A stretch of 64,000 nt of DNA from Roseateles_C aquae (GCF_032337115.1 NZ_JAVXZY010000012.1:108378-172377), one strand, 5' to 3'. Numbered from the stretch's first letter, positions 48,465 to 57,721 are shown. Translations and numbers: made by a program. The notes: generated by a model from the sequence alone, not told the origin.

Positions 48465-49153
48465 GTCTGAACGTGCTGCTGGTCGAGGACGACCGCGAAC
48501 TGCGCACCACGCTGCGCGATGCGCTGCGGGTCGAGGGCTATGCGCTGCAGACGGCGGCCAGCCTGGCCGAGGCCGAGGCACTGCTGGCCCATGCGCAGCC
48601 GCCTGACCTGGTGTTGCTCGATCTGGGCCTGCCCGACGGCGAGGGCGAAACGCTGCTGGCCAGCCTGCGCCAGCGCAAGAGCGTGCCGGTGCTGGTGATC
48701 TCGGCGCGCGAGCAGGACGGCTCCAAGGTGCGCCTGCTCGATGCCGGGGCCGATGACTATCTGGTCAAGCCCTTCAGCGTCAGTGAATTGTTAGCAAGGA
48801 TGCGGGTGGCGCTGCGCCACCGCGGCGTGCACACCCAGGCGGCGGTCACGCGCTTCGAACACCTGGGCCTGCTGGTCGATCTGGCCGCCCACCGGGTGGC
48901 CTTGAACGGCCAGGCACTGCACCTGACACCGACCGAATTCAATCTGCTCGCCCGGCTGGTGCGCAGCGCCGGCCAGGTGGTCACCCATCGCACGCTGCTG
49001 GCCGATGTCTGGGGGCCGGAGTTCACCGAGCACACCCACTATCTGCGCCTCTATATGGGCCAGCTGCGCGCCAAGCTGGAAGCCGATCCGGCCGACCCGC
49101 AGTTGCTGCTGACCGAGCCGGGCGTGGGTTACCGGCTGGCCGAGGCGCGCTGA
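48461..49153 (+). CDS. kdpE: KdpE-like OmpR-family response regulator
   Basis: A 230-residue regulator. The receiver carries EDD at 9-11, D54 in 'LLDLGLPDGEG' and Lys in 'DDYLVKPF'. The winged-helix C-terminus has the KdpE-typical 'LTPTEFNLLARLVRSAGQVVTHRTLL', 'VWGPEFTEHTHYLRLYMGQLRAKLE' and 'TEPGVGYRL'. It is coupled to the KdpD-like kinase by an ATGA overlap, with GAAGGA as ribosome binding site. In E. coli KdpE drives kdpFABC; the target here is unknown. Confidence 0.92.
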   Translation: MSLNVLLVEDDRELRTTLRDALRVEGYALQTAASLAEAEALLAHAQPPDLVLLDLGLPDGEGETLLASLRQRKSVPVLVISAREQDGSKVRLLDAGADDYLVKPFSVSELLARMRVALRHRGVHTQAAVTRFEHLGLLVDLAAHRVALNGQALHLTPTEFNLLARLVRSAGQVVTHRTLLADVWGPEFTEHTHYLRLYMGQLRAKLEADPADPQLLLTEPGVGYRLAEAR

Positions 49154-49216
49154 GCCAGGCAGTGGCAGCCAGCGCGTGGGGCGGCTCGGCCTGTGGATAA
49201 GGCTGTTGGCAACTTG

Positions 49217-49248
49217 TGCGCGGCGGCTGAATAAGTCGGCCGCGCTCC
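49217..49248. terminator. Hairpin between convergent genes
   Basis: A GCGCGGC / GCCGCGC stem encloses a GCTGAATAAGTCG-type loop between the convergent kdpE and chalcone-isomerase genes. It could end both transcripts, but no T-run is present. Confidence 0.3.
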
Positions 49249-49257
49249 TGCGATGCC

Positions 49258-49863
49258 TCAGCCCTTGCTCTGCCCCAGCAGCGCCGGCTTCAGCGAGGTG
49301 TCGACCGGCTTTTCGCCCAGCCAGATCTTCAACACGGCGTTGTAGAAGGCGATATCGGGCAAAACCTCGCCGACCTGCTTGCCGTTGACGGCCATCACCA
49401 TGCCGCTGCCTGGAATCCAGTCGCAGGTCAGCACCTCGCCCTTGCCCATCTTGCCGACATTGACGAAGACTTCGCCGAACTGGCCCAGCTGGTTGACGAA
49501 CTTGGAGCGTTCGGCCTTGTCGGTATTGGCGGTGATACCGGCCATGAAGGCCTGGCCGAAGTCTTCGCCGGTCACCTCACGCAGCATGGTGATGGCGAAA
49601 CGGCGCGGGCCCTGGCTGTCAAACACCGCTGCCGGCGTGTCCTTCTTTTCGGGCAGGTACAGCGCCATCGTGTAGACCTTGACGATCACTCGCGTCCGGA
49701 TGCCAGCGCCGTTCAACTTCAGCTCCTTGCCGGCGACCTTGGCCGTGGGCTCGATATTGACGCCGGCCAACTCCAGCGCCTGGGCGGGCAGGGCGCAGGC
49801 CGCGGCGAACAGGGCAATAGCGCTCCAGCGCGCAAACAGACGGGACGCAAAGCTGAGGTTCAT
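49258..49863 (-). CDS. Chalcone isomerase-like secreted protein
   Basis: A 201-residue protein with a signal peptide (about residues 1-28, 'ALFAAACALPAQALE'). The mature part matches the bacterial chalcone-isomerase-like fold: 'LNGAGIRTRVIVKVYTMALYLPEKK', 'FAITMLREVTGEDFGQAF', 'GEVLTCDWIPGSGMVMAVNGK', 'FYNAVLKIWLGEKPVD'. Bacterial members are not thought to be flavonoid enzymes and may bind fatty acids; their role is open. AAGGAG six bases before the ATG at 49863 fixes the start. It lies 79 bp downstream of the chemoreceptor gene on the same strand. Confidence 0.9.
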   Translation of the reverse strand: MNLSFASRLFARWSAIALFAAACALPAQALELAGVNIEPTAKVAGKELKLNGAGIRTRVIVKVYTMALYLPEKKDTPAAVFDSQGPRRFAITMLREVTGEDFGQAFMAGITANTDKAERSKFVNQLGQFGEVFVNVGKMGKGEVLTCDWIPGSGMVMAVNGKQVGEVLPDIAFYNAVLKIWLGEKPVDTSLKPALLGQSKG

Positions 49864-49942
49864 GGGCACTCCTTGTGCGTGGGGGATCTGGCGTTGGGAA
49901 ACGGCGTGGGGAAATGGCATTGGGGATTGGCGGGATTGCTGC

Positions 49943-51499
49943 TCAGGCCGAATGCGCATCCAGCGTGAACAGGCTGACGACCTGCTCCAGCGAATCGGCC
50001 TGGGTCTTCATCGAGTCGGCCGCCGCGGCAGCCTGCTCGACCAGGGCCGCGTTCTGCTGGGTGCTGCGGTCCATGTCGTTGATGGTCTGGGTGACGCGCT
50101 CGATGCCGGCCGTCTGCGCGGCGCTGGCGCTGGTGATCTCGCCCATGATGTCGGTCATGCGCTGCACGCTGGCGACGACGCCATGCATGGTCGTGCCGGC
50201 CTGCTGGACCAGCTGGCTGCCCTGGGCGACCTTCTCGACCGAGTCGCCGATCAGCGTCTTGATCTCCTTGGCGGCCGAGGCGCTGCGCTGCGCCAGGCTG
50301 CGCACCTCGGCGGCCACGACGGCAAAGCCGCGGCCCTGTTCGCCGGCACGTGCCGCTTCCACCGCCGCATTCAGCGCCAGGATATTGGTCTGGAAGGCGA
50401 TGCCGTCGATGACGCTGATGATGTCGACGATCTTCTTCGACGAGGCATCGATGGAGCCCATGGTGCTGACCACGCGCGACACCACCTCGCCGCCCTCGTG
50501 GGCCACATGCGAGGCCTCGCGGGCCAGCTGATTGGCCTGCTGGGCGTTGCGGGCGTTCTTGCGCACTGCCTCGGTCAGCTCGTTCATCGAATGCAGGGTC
50601 TGTTCCAGTGCGGCGGCCTGCTGCTCGGTGCGGGTCGACAGGTCGAGGTTGCCGCTGGCAATCTCGCTCGAAGCGGCGGCGATCGATTCGGTACCGTCGC
50701 GCACATTGCCGACGATCTGCTTCAGGCTGGCATTCATCTCGGCCAGCGCCTGCAGCAGCTGGCCGGTTTCATCTGCGCTGCGAACCTCGATGGTGCTGGT
50801 CAGATTGCCCGAGGCGACCTTGCGCGCAATGGCCACCGCACCGCGCAAGGGGCGGGTGATGCCGCGGGTGACGATCAGGCCGATCAGCACGCTGGCCGTG
50901 GTCGCCCCCAGCGCCAGCAGCGCAATGACGACACCGGTCTTGTTGGCCAGACTCTTGGCGGCCAGACCGGCCGCTTCCATCTGCGCGTTCTGTGACTCGA
51001 CGAACTTGTCCATCGTCGCCAGGTACTTGAGTTGCAGCGCGCGCACCGAGAACAGGAACTTCAGCGTCGCCTGATCCTTGTCGCCCTCGGCCACCAGCTT
51101 CACAAAGCTGGCCTGGGCCGGCATGAACTTGGCGCGTACCTCGGCCATGGCCTTCAGCGCTTCGCGGCCGGCCTCGTCGTCAACCAGCTTGTCGAGATCG
51201 GCAATCGCCTTCTCATGCGACTGCAGCAGCTTCTCGACCGAGGCCAGTTCCTTTTTGACCTGCTCCTCGTTGGTCATGATCAGCGTGCTCATCATGCCGC
51301 GCGAGGCGTCGCCAAGCTCGGCCTTGGCACGATTGGCCAGCTGGGTCTTTTGGTAGTCGTGGCTGACCAGATTGGTCATCTCCGAGCTGAGCGACTGGGT
51401 GCTGTAGTAGCCCAAGCCGGCCATCGACAACAGGAACACGATCACCACCGCGAAACCCAGGCTCAGACGCTGGCCGATGCGCAAAGATTTCAAGCTCAT
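49943..51499 (-). CDS. Methyl-accepting chemotaxis protein
   Basis: A 518-residue chemoreceptor. TM1 is at about residues 10-30, the periplasmic four-helix-bundle ligand domain at about 31-188, TM2 at about 189-211, HAMP to about 265, then the signalling helices with the conserved hairpin tip 'ISVIDGIAFQTNILALNAAVEAARAGEQGRGFAVVA' region. No C-terminal NWETF-type pentapeptide for CheR/CheB binding is visible. The start is ATG 51499 (GAGGTG upstream); a GTG one codon earlier is possible. The ligand is unknown. A sigma28-like promoter may lie at 51628-51653. Confidence 0.94.
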   Translation of the reverse strand: MSLKSLRIGQRLSLGFAVVIVFLLSMAGLGYYSTQSLSSEMTNLVSHDYQKTQLANRAKAELGDASRGMMSTLIMTNEEQVKKELASVEKLLQSHEKAIADLDKLVDDEAGREALKAMAEVRAKFMPAQASFVKLVAEGDKDQATLKFLFSVRALQLKYLATMDKFVESQNAQMEAAGLAAKSLANKTGVVIALLALGATTASVLIGLIVTRGITRPLRGAVAIARKVASGNLTSTIEVRSADETGQLLQALAEMNASLKQIVGNVRDGTESIAAASSEIASGNLDLSTRTEQQAAALEQTLHSMNELTEAVRKNARNAQQANQLAREASHVAHEGGEVVSRVVSTMGSIDASSKKIVDIISVIDGIAFQTNILALNAAVEAARAGEQGRGFAVVAAEVRSLAQRSASAAKEIKTLIGDSVEKVAQGSQLVQQAGTTMHGVVASVQRMTDIMGEITSASAAQTAGIERVTQTINDMDRSTQQNAALVEQAAAAADSMKTQADSLEQVVSLFTLDAHSA

Positions 51500-51849
51500 C
51501 ACGGTACACCTCGCTCCGTTCTAGAACCGCCGGCTGCCGTGTTGGCGGCGCCGGATCGACCGTCGCCCACGGGCCGGCCAGTGCGTCGCAAATCCTAAGC
51601 CTGTGCGGCATGCGCCAACAAGGAATTTGCACGGCTTCAGTGTTTCATATTTAGCATTTAGGAGGGTCGGTAGATTTGTGACATTTGGCGCGCCGGCATT
51701 GGCTATCTGCGCGGCTCCCCGTGGACGGGGCTTGCGCGAGGCTGCAGCTGCGGAGGACGAGGGCCCGCACTTAGCCCATCCATATGCGTTCCTGATGCGC
51801 GTGCAGCGATGCTGCGCCCAAGTTCACTTCAGGCCCTGCCGTTTTCCCC
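51500..51849. other. 350-bp intergenic region between chemoreceptor and kup
   Basis: This divergent intergenic region includes an AT-rich core (about 51640-51690) with a candidate flagellar-type promoter toward the chemoreceptor. No coding region or repeat was recognised. No potassium-sensing riboswitch was identified upstream of kup by eye. Confidence 0.4.
51628..51653 (-). promoter_or_regulatory. Candidate sigma28 (FliA) promoter for the chemoreceptor
   Basis: On the minus strand TAAATATG and GCCGTGCA are separated by 10 bp, near the TAAA-N15-GCCGATAA form used by FliA. It sits about 130 bp before the chemoreceptor start. The match is partial. Confidence 0.3.
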
Positions 51850-53745
51850 ATGTCCACCACCCCTTCCGCCTCAGGCGCTCCGGCCCGCCAAGGGCTGGCC
51901 GCACTGACGCTGGGCGCCATCGGCGTCGTCTATGGCGATATCGGCACCAGCCCGCTCTACACGGTCAAGGAAGTCTTTCTGCCCGCCACCGGCGTAGCCT
52001 TGAACCCTGCCAATGTGATCGGCGTGATCTCAACCATCATCTGGGCCTTGATGCTGGTGGTGACGCTGAAATACGTCATCCTGATCCTGCGTGCCGACAA
52101 CCGCGGCGAGGGTGGCGGCCTGGCGCTGACCGCGCTGGCCACCCAGGCGGTGGGCGGCAAGCCGCGACTGCGCCAGTTCCTGCTGTTGATGGGCGTGTTT
52201 GGTGCGACGCTGTTCTATGGCGACAGCGTGATCACACCGGCCGTGTCGGTGATGGGCGCCATCGAGGGCCTGGAGGTCATCACGCCAACGCTCAAGCCCT
52301 TTGTGCTGCCGATCTCGCTGGCGATACTGGTCGGCCTGTTCCTGATTCAGCGTTTTGGCACCCATACCGTCGGCAAGCTGTTCGGGCCGGTGATCCTGCT
52401 CTGGTTTGCGGTGCTGGCCGTCGTCGGCGCTGGTCATATTGCCCAGCAGCCGCAAATCCTTGCGGCGCTGAACCCGCTGCATGCCTGGCACTTTCTCAGC
52501 GAGCGCGGCTGGCATGTGTTTGCCGCCGTCGGCGCCATCGTGCTGGCCCTGACCGGCGCCGAGGCGCTCTATGCCGATATGGGCCATTTCGGCGCCACCC
52601 CGATCCGCCTGGCCTGGACGGTGATCGTCTTCCCCGCGCTGATCCTCAACTACATGGGCCAGGGCGCACTGCTGATCGCCGACCCGACGGCGATCGAGAA
52701 CCCCTTCTATCGACTGTTCCCCGAGTCGCTGATGCTGCCGGCGGTGGCGCTGGCCGCCTTTGCCGCGGTGATTGCCTCGCAGGCGGTCATCTCCGGCGCC
52801 TATTCAATGACCAAGCAGGCCATTCAGCTCGGCTTCCTGCCGCGCATGGAGCTGCGCTACACCTCGGCCCGCGAGGCCGGCCAGATCTATATGCCGGGCG
52901 TCAACTGGGCGCTGCTGGCCGGCGTGATCGCCGCCGTGCTGCTGTTCGGCAACTCCTCGGCGCTGGCCGGTGCCTATGGCATTGCGGTGACGTTGACGAT
53001 GATGATCACCACGGTGCTGACCTATTTCGTCGTTCGCGACGGCTGGCGCCTGCCGGCGCCGATCGCCATCGGCGCGACCCTGCTGTTCCTGGCGCTGGAC
53101 GCCCTGCTGGTGGCCGGCTGCGCGATCAAGTTCCTTGATGGCGGCTGGTTCCCGCTGGCCATGGGCCTGGCGCTGTTCGTGCTGATGAGCACCTGGGCGC
53201 GCGGCCGCCAGCTGCTGATGAACAGCATCCGTCGTGATGGCCTGGAACTGCAGCCCTTCATCGAGGCGCTGGAACCCAGCGGCGCCAACCGCGCGCTGCG
53301 CACCGCCGTCTATGCGGTGGCCAATCCGGACACCGTGCCGCAGGCGCTGCTGCACAACCTCAAGCACAACCAGGTGCTGCACGAGAACAACATCATCCTG
53401 ACGGTGATGTTCCACGAGGTGCCCTGGATTGCCGAGGCCGAGCGCGTTGAGGTGGCGCCGCTGGTGCCGGGCTTCTGGCGCGTCAGCGTGCACTATGGCT
53501 TCATGGACCAGCCCGATGTGCCGCAGGCGCTGACACTGTGCGCGGCCAAGGGCCTGCAGGTGCCGGCCTTCGAGACCAGCTATTTCCTCAGCCGCGAAAC
53601 CGTGGTGCCAACCCCCGGCGCCGGCATGGCCGACTGGCGCGAGCGCCTGTTCGCGACCATGAGCCGCAACGCCAGCGGCGTGGCCGAGTTCTTCCGCCTG
53701 CCCGATAACGCGGTGGTCGAACTGGGCACGCGGGTGCAGATCTGA
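51850..53745 (+). CDS. kup: Low-affinity potassium transport protein Kup
   Basis: A 631-residue K+/H+ symporter of the HAK/KUP/KT family. The N-terminal motif 'GAIGVVYGDIGTSPLYTVKEVF', then 'GEGGGLALTALA', 'GDSVITPAVSVMGAIEGLEV' and 'TGAEALYADMGHFG' are diagnostic. Twelve membrane helices occupy about residues 17-455 and a soluble C-terminal domain follows. Length matches bacterial Kup (~620-630). No strong ribosome binding site precedes the ATG. It is divergent from the chemoreceptor and lies downstream of the KdpD/KdpE-like pair. Confidence 0.96.
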   Translation: MSTTPSASGAPARQGLAALTLGAIGVVYGDIGTSPLYTVKEVFLPATGVALNPANVIGVISTIIWALMLVVTLKYVILILRADNRGEGGGLALTALATQAVGGKPRLRQFLLLMGVFGATLFYGDSVITPAVSVMGAIEGLEVITPTLKPFVLPISLAILVGLFLIQRFGTHTVGKLFGPVILLWFAVLAVVGAGHIAQQPQILAALNPLHAWHFLSERGWHVFAAVGAIVLALTGAEALYADMGHFGATPIRLAWTVIVFPALILNYMGQGALLIADPTAIENPFYRLFPESLMLPAVALAAFAAVIASQAVISGAYSMTKQAIQLGFLPRMELRYTSAREAGQIYMPGVNWALLAGVIAAVLLFGNSSALAGAYGIAVTLTMMITTVLTYFVVRDGWRLPAPIAIGATLLFLALDALLVAGCAIKFLDGGWFPLAMGLALFVLMSTWARGRQLLMNSIRRDGLELQPFIEALEPSGANRALRTAVYAVANPDTVPQALLHNLKHNQVLHENNIILTVMFHEVPWIAEAERVEVAPLVPGFWRVSVHYGFMDQPDVPQALTLCAAKGLQVPAFETSYFLSRETVVPTPGAGMADWRERLFATMSRNASGVAEFFRLPDNAVVELGTRVQI

Positions 53746-53812
53746 GCCGGGCCTGAATCGGGGCGGCCTTCTACAATGCGCGCCCCGTCCCTGAGCCCTG
53801 CAGTCGCCCGCC

Positions 53813-54682
53813 ATGAAGATCGTTGTCAACGAAGAACTCAAAGCCTATATCGATCCGCTGACCGCGGACGAACACGAGGCGCTGGAACGCAGCCTGCTCG
53901 CCGAGGGCTGCCGCGATGCGCTGGTGCTCTGGGGCGATGTGCTGGTGGACGGCCACAACCGCTACGGCATCTGCCAGAAGCATGGCATCCCCTTCGAGAC
54001 GGTGCAGAACACGCGCTTCAAGTCGATCGAGGACGTGCATCTGTGGATGATCGACCAGCATCTGGGCCGGCGCAGCGTGTCCGACTTCCAGCGTGGCGTG
54101 CTGGCGCTGCGCAAAAAGGAAATCATCGCCGAGCGGCGTGAGCGCCTCTTGGCCAGCTCGGCCGAGGCCGCCGCGCAAGACCTGGCCCCGGCGCCAGAAG
54201 CCGCCGCTGACGCACCGCCCTGGGCCGCCGCTGCCGAGGCGCTGCCGCCGCCCGACCCGCTGAACACCCGCGAGGCGATTGCCCGCGCCGCGCGCCTGAG
54301 CGCCAGCCAGGTGCAGATGATCGAGAAGATCCACAAGCAGGCCGCGCCCGAGGTGGTGGCGGCGCTGAAGGCCGGCGAGATTTCGCTGAACGCCGCTGCC
54401 GCCGTCGCCACCCTGCCCGCCGAGGAACAGGTGGCCGCCGCCAGCGCCGGCAAGGACGAACTCAAGCAGGCCGCCAAGCGGGTGCGCGAGGCCAAGAAGA
54501 AGCCGCGCGATCCGGCGCCGGCTGAGGCGGCCGAAGGCGAAGAGGCTGCCACCGAAGCCGCCCCGGCTCAGCCGCTGGGCGAAAGCGAGGCCGAGGAGCT
54601 GATCCGCCTGCGCCAGCGCGTCGCCGAGCTGACCGTCGAGAACAATGTGCTGCGCCAGCAGTTGGCGGCCCTGCAGCGCTAG
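53813..54682 (+). CDS. ParB-like nuclease/partition-domain protein (orphan)
   Basis: A 289-residue protein. The N-terminus has a ParB-like fold: 'LVLWGDVLVDGHNRYGICQKHGIPF' is the conserved D-G-x-x-R-x-x-A/G region, then 'WMIDQHLGRRSVSDFQRGVLAL'. A middle KorB/HTH-like part ('SASQVQMIEKIHKQ') and a 'ALKAGEISLNAAAAVATLP' segment follow, then an Ala/Glu/Pro linker and a C-terminal coiled coil ('LIRLRQRVAELTVENNVLRQQ'). No parA gene or parS-like site is adjacent, so it is probably not the chromosomal segregation ParB but a ParB-fold regulator. A hairpin follows at 54730. Confidence 0.82.
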   Translation: MKIVVNEELKAYIDPLTADEHEALERSLLAEGCRDALVLWGDVLVDGHNRYGICQKHGIPFETVQNTRFKSIEDVHLWMIDQHLGRRSVSDFQRGVLALRKKEIIAERRERLLASSAEAAAQDLAPAPEAAADAPPWAAAAEALPPPDPLNTREAIARAARLSASQVQMIEKIHKQAAPEVVAALKAGEISLNAAAAVATLPAEEQVAAASAGKDELKQAAKRVREAKKKPRDPAPAEAAEGEEAATEAAPAQPLGESEAEELIRLRQRVAELTVENNVLRQQLAALQR

Positions 54683-54729
54683 GGCTTTGGCCCAACCCGC
54701 TTTCGCCAGCATGGCATCAGTGCGTTTGG

Positions 54730-54760
54730 AAAGGCCCGCTGCAGCGGGCCTTGACCCTTC
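54730..54760 (+). terminator. GC-rich terminator hairpin after the ParB-like gene
   Basis: A perfect palindrome, GGCCCGCTGCAGCGGGCC, with an upstream A-run and a downstream TTGACCCTT. The T tract is poor, so efficiency is uncertain. Confidence 0.55.
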
Positions 54761-54844
54761 CAGCGAGGCTCGCAGATCCGGCTCTGCCGGGCTGCCGAGC
54801 CTGCCCCCTTGGAGGGGGCGCGCGTGAGCGCGTAGGGGGGGGGC

Positions 54845-55363
54845 TCAGATCGGCAGTTCGGTATAGAAGCGCCCACCGTGAAAGATCAGCGGCTGGGCCT
54901 CGGCACGCCAGCTGCAGGACTCGACCTCGCCGACGAAGATGACGTGGTCGCCTTCCTCGTACTGGCTGCGGTTGGCACATTCGAAGACGGCGGCCACACC
55001 GTCCAGCACCGGCGCGCCGCCCGCCCCTTCACGCCAGGACACGCCGGCAAAGCGATCAACGTCGCGGGCGGCAAAGCGCTGCGCCAGCTCCTTCTGCTCG
55101 GCCGCCAGGATGTTGATCGCGTAGTGCGAGCCGCGGCTGAACACCGGCATCGAGCCCGCGCGCTGGCTCAGGCTCCACAGCACCAATGGCGGCGACAGCG
55201 AGACCGAGTTGAAGGAATTGGCCGTCAGGCCGACCAGGCTGCCATCGGCGGCACGCGCGGTGACGATGGTGACGCCGGTGGCGAACATGCCCAGCGCGGA
55301 GCGGAACTGCAGCGCATCGAGCGGGTTGGCGGGCGCGGCGTGAGGCGATGGCGGCATTGACAT
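54845..55363 (-). CDS. Flavin reductase family protein
   Basis: A 172-residue FMN-binding split-barrel protein (flavin reductase-like domain). Motifs: 'RSALGMFATGVTIVTA', 'VGLTANSFNSVSLSPPLVLWSL', 'FAINILAAEQ'-like 'YAINILAAEQKELAQRFA', and the C-terminal 'EGDHVIFVGEVESC' and 'PLIFHGGRFY'. Such proteins reduce free FMN/FAD with NAD(P)H, often for a two-component monooxygenase; no monooxygenase gene is nearby. The start is taken as 'MSMPPSP' at 55363; the second ATG at 55357 is equally possible. Confidence 0.9.
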   Translation of the reverse strand: MSMPPSPHAAPANPLDALQFRSALGMFATGVTIVTARAADGSLVGLTANSFNSVSLSPPLVLWSLSQRAGSMPVFSRGSHYAINILAAEQKELAQRFAARDVDRFAGVSWREGAGGAPVLDGVAAVFECANRSQYEEGDHVIFVGEVESCSWRAEAQPLIFHGGRFYTELPI

Positions 55364-55541
55364 TTGTCTATTGTCAGGCCGCCGGCAAGCCCGGCGGCCG
55401 TGTAGGCGTATTCGGCGCAGATCAAGGCAAGCTTGAATCGCCGCCAAATGAGGCGGCAATGCCCACAAGCTTTGCGTTAGCGCAGAACCGCGGCGGCGCC
55501 CGCGGGCTTCACTGGCAGTACTGAGTTGCCGGGAGTGCGCC

Positions 55542-55982
55542 ATGCTGAGTTTGAATCTGCTGCCGACCGGCCTGCCGCCCTCCGGCCCGCAGGGCGAGTC
55601 CGGCCCGTGTGAAATGACGCTGCTCAATAGCGAGCGGCTGCAGGGGCGGCTGCAAGCCTTTCACGACGGCGATCTGGCGCTGGATCTGCAGCTGGCCGGC
55701 CAGCGCTGGCCGCTGTGTGTGCCGCTGAAGCAGCTGCAATGGCTGCGCCTGAGCCCTGCCGACGAAGCCAATGCCGGGCCGGACGAGCCCTCCAAGGCGG
55801 TGAGCGCCGGCGTGCCGGTCTTGCTCAGCGGGCCGGCCAGTCAGCCGCTGCGAGCCGTCTGTACCGCCGCGCGGCCGGTGCGCGACGGCGCATGGCTGGA
55901 GCTGCGCCTGAGCGATGGCCCGCCGCAGCGCTGGTTCATCCATGATCTGCCGCGGGTGCAGCTGCTGACCCTGATCGACTGA
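55542..55982 (+). CDS. Hypothetical protein
   Basis: A 146-residue soluble protein not recognised. No signal peptide or membrane segment. Beta-rich sequence with 'VPLKQLQWLRL', a Pro/Gly/Asp linker and 'WLELRLSDGPPQRWFIHDLPRVQLLTLID' at the end might form a small barrel (PilZ-like or Sm-like), but no defining motif such as RxxxR is visible. Codon bias fits neighbouring genes. It precedes ampG by 44 bp on the same strand. Confidence 0.7.
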   Translation: MLSLNLLPTGLPPSGPQGESGPCEMTLLNSERLQGRLQAFHDGDLALDLQLAGQRWPLCVPLKQLQWLRLSPADEANAGPDEPSKAVSAGVPVLLSGPASQPLRAVCTAARPVRDGAWLELRLSDGPPQRWFIHDLPRVQLLTLID

Positions 55983-56026
55983 GCCTCGGCCAGGGCGGCA
56001 GCGCGGCGATCAATAGAATCCGCGCG

Positions 56027-57631
56027 ATGTCAGCGCCTTCCGCCTCACCGTCCGCCTCCCGCGCCACCCCGCTCAGCCTTCAGCAGCGGCTGCAACGCGC
56101 ATACCGGCTGGCCGTCGTCTGCCTGCTGGGCTTCTTCTCCGGGCTGCCTTTGGCGCTGACGGCGCAGGCCATGCAGGGCTGGCTGTCGGCTGAGGGGCTG
56201 GACATCGCGACCATCGGCTTTCTGAGCCTGGTGGGCATGCCCTACACCTTCAAATTCCTCTGGGCGCCCTTGATGGATCGCTTCGAGCTGCGCTGGCTGG
56301 GCCGGCGGCGGGCCTGGATGGTGATCACCCAGCTGGGCCTGGCCGGCGCGCTGTGGGCACTAGCCGCCACCTCGCCGGCCGCCGCCACGCGCGCCTTTGC
56401 GCTGCTGGCGCTCTTGGTGGCCTTTCTGTCGGCCTCGCAGGACGTGGTGATTGACGCCTACCGCACCGATCTGCTGCTGCCCGCCGAGCGCGGCCTGGGC
56501 GCCTCGCTGAATGTGATGGGCTATCGGCTGGCGATGATTCTGTCCGGCGGCATTGCCTTCATCTGGGTGGATGCGGCTCAGGGCGGCGGCTGGAGCTGGC
56601 CCGATGTCTACCGGCTGATGGCCGCGCTGATGGCGCTGGGCGCGTTGTGTTCGGCGCTGCTGCTGCCGCGCTTGCGTCAGGCGGCGCAGCCGCAGAGCGT
56701 GGCGCGGCACGATATCGGCGGCTTCATCGCCGTGGTGGCCGCAGTGGCCCTGGGCTTTGTGCTGACCGATCAAGTGATCGCCCCGGCCGTGCAGGCGCTG
56801 CTGGCGCCGCTGTGGGCAGGCAGCAGCCTGGCCGCCACGCTTCAGCGCAAATGGACCGATCTGCTGGTGCTGCTGGCCGGCATCGCGCTGACGCTGCCGC
56901 TGGCCGCCTGGGCGGCACGGGCGGCGCGCTTCGAGACCCTGCTGGGCGGCCTGCGCGACTACTTCAGCCAACGCGGCGCGGTGGCGCTGCTGGTCTTCAT
57001 CGTTTTCTACAAGCTCAGCGACGCCTTTGCGCTGTCGCTGATGACGCCCTTCCTGCTGCAGGCCATGCACTTCGGATCGGCCGAGGTCGGCGTGGCGCAA
57101 AAGGTGTTCGGCATGTGGCTGTCGATCGGCGGCGCCTTGCTGGCCGGCACGCTGATGCTGCGCATCGGCCTGTGGCGGGCCTTGATGCTGTTTGGCGTTT
57201 TGCAGGGCCTGGGCAATCTGGGCTTCTGGTGGTTGGCCAGCGTCGGCGCCGGCCATCTGGGCAGCGTTACGGTGCCGGCCTTTGACTGGGTGCTGGTGCG
57301 GCTGGCGCATGGCGTTGAGGTGGATGGCGGGCTGCTGCTGGTGGTGGGCATCGAGAACATCACCAGCGGCATGGGCACGGCGGCCTTTCTGGCCCTGCTG
57401 ATGAGCTTGTGCACGCAGCGCTTCACCGCCACGCAGTTCGCGCTGCTGTCGGCCTTTGCCTCGGTGGGCCGGGTCTGGGTCGGGCCGCTGGCCGGCGTGG
57501 TGGCCGAGGCCATCGGCTGGCCGAGCTTCTTTGTGCTGGCCGGGCTGCTGGTGCTGCCGGCGCTGGCCCTGCTGCTCTATCTGCGCCCCAGCATCCTGGC
57601 GCTTGAAGTTCCGGCGGCCGCCGCCAAGTAA
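56027..57631 (+). CDS. ampG: AmpG-like MFS muropeptide permease
   Basis: A 534-residue inner-membrane transporter with 12-14 helices. The AmpG signatures 'LLGFFSGLPLALTAQAMQGWLSAEGLDIATIGFLSLVGMPYTFKFLWAPLMDR'-region and 'ASQDVVIDAYRTDLL' are present. AmpG imports anhydromuropeptides (GlcNAc-anhMurNAc peptides) for recycling and for induction of AmpC-type beta-lactamase. It is longer than E. coli AmpG (491) through a 25-residue N-terminal tail. The M48 protease gene follows 90 bp later; dacA elsewhere in the window acts in the same cell-wall pathway. Confidence 0.93.
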   Translation: MSAPSASPSASRATPLSLQQRLQRAYRLAVVCLLGFFSGLPLALTAQAMQGWLSAEGLDIATIGFLSLVGMPYTFKFLWAPLMDRFELRWLGRRRAWMVITQLGLAGALWALAATSPAAATRAFALLALLVAFLSASQDVVIDAYRTDLLLPAERGLGASLNVMGYRLAMILSGGIAFIWVDAAQGGGWSWPDVYRLMAALMALGALCSALLLPRLRQAAQPQSVARHDIGGFIAVVAAVALGFVLTDQVIAPAVQALLAPLWAGSSLAATLQRKWTDLLVLLAGIALTLPLAAWAARAARFETLLGGLRDYFSQRGAVALLVFIVFYKLSDAFALSLMTPFLLQAMHFGSAEVGVAQKVFGMWLSIGGALLAGTLMLRIGLWRALMLFGVLQGLGNLGFWWLASVGAGHLGSVTVPAFDWVLVRLAHGVEVDGGLLLVVGIENITSGMGTAAFLALLMSLCTQRFTATQFALLSAFASVGRVWVGPLAGVVAEAIGWPSFFVLAGLLVLPALALLLYLRPSILALEVPAAAAK

Positions 57632-57721
57632 GGGAGCCAGATCGGTACCGGCCGATCAGATGTCAAGAAAGCCGTTCAGAATCGCAACGAGAATTGCCGC
57701 CGAGACTCACACGCACACACC

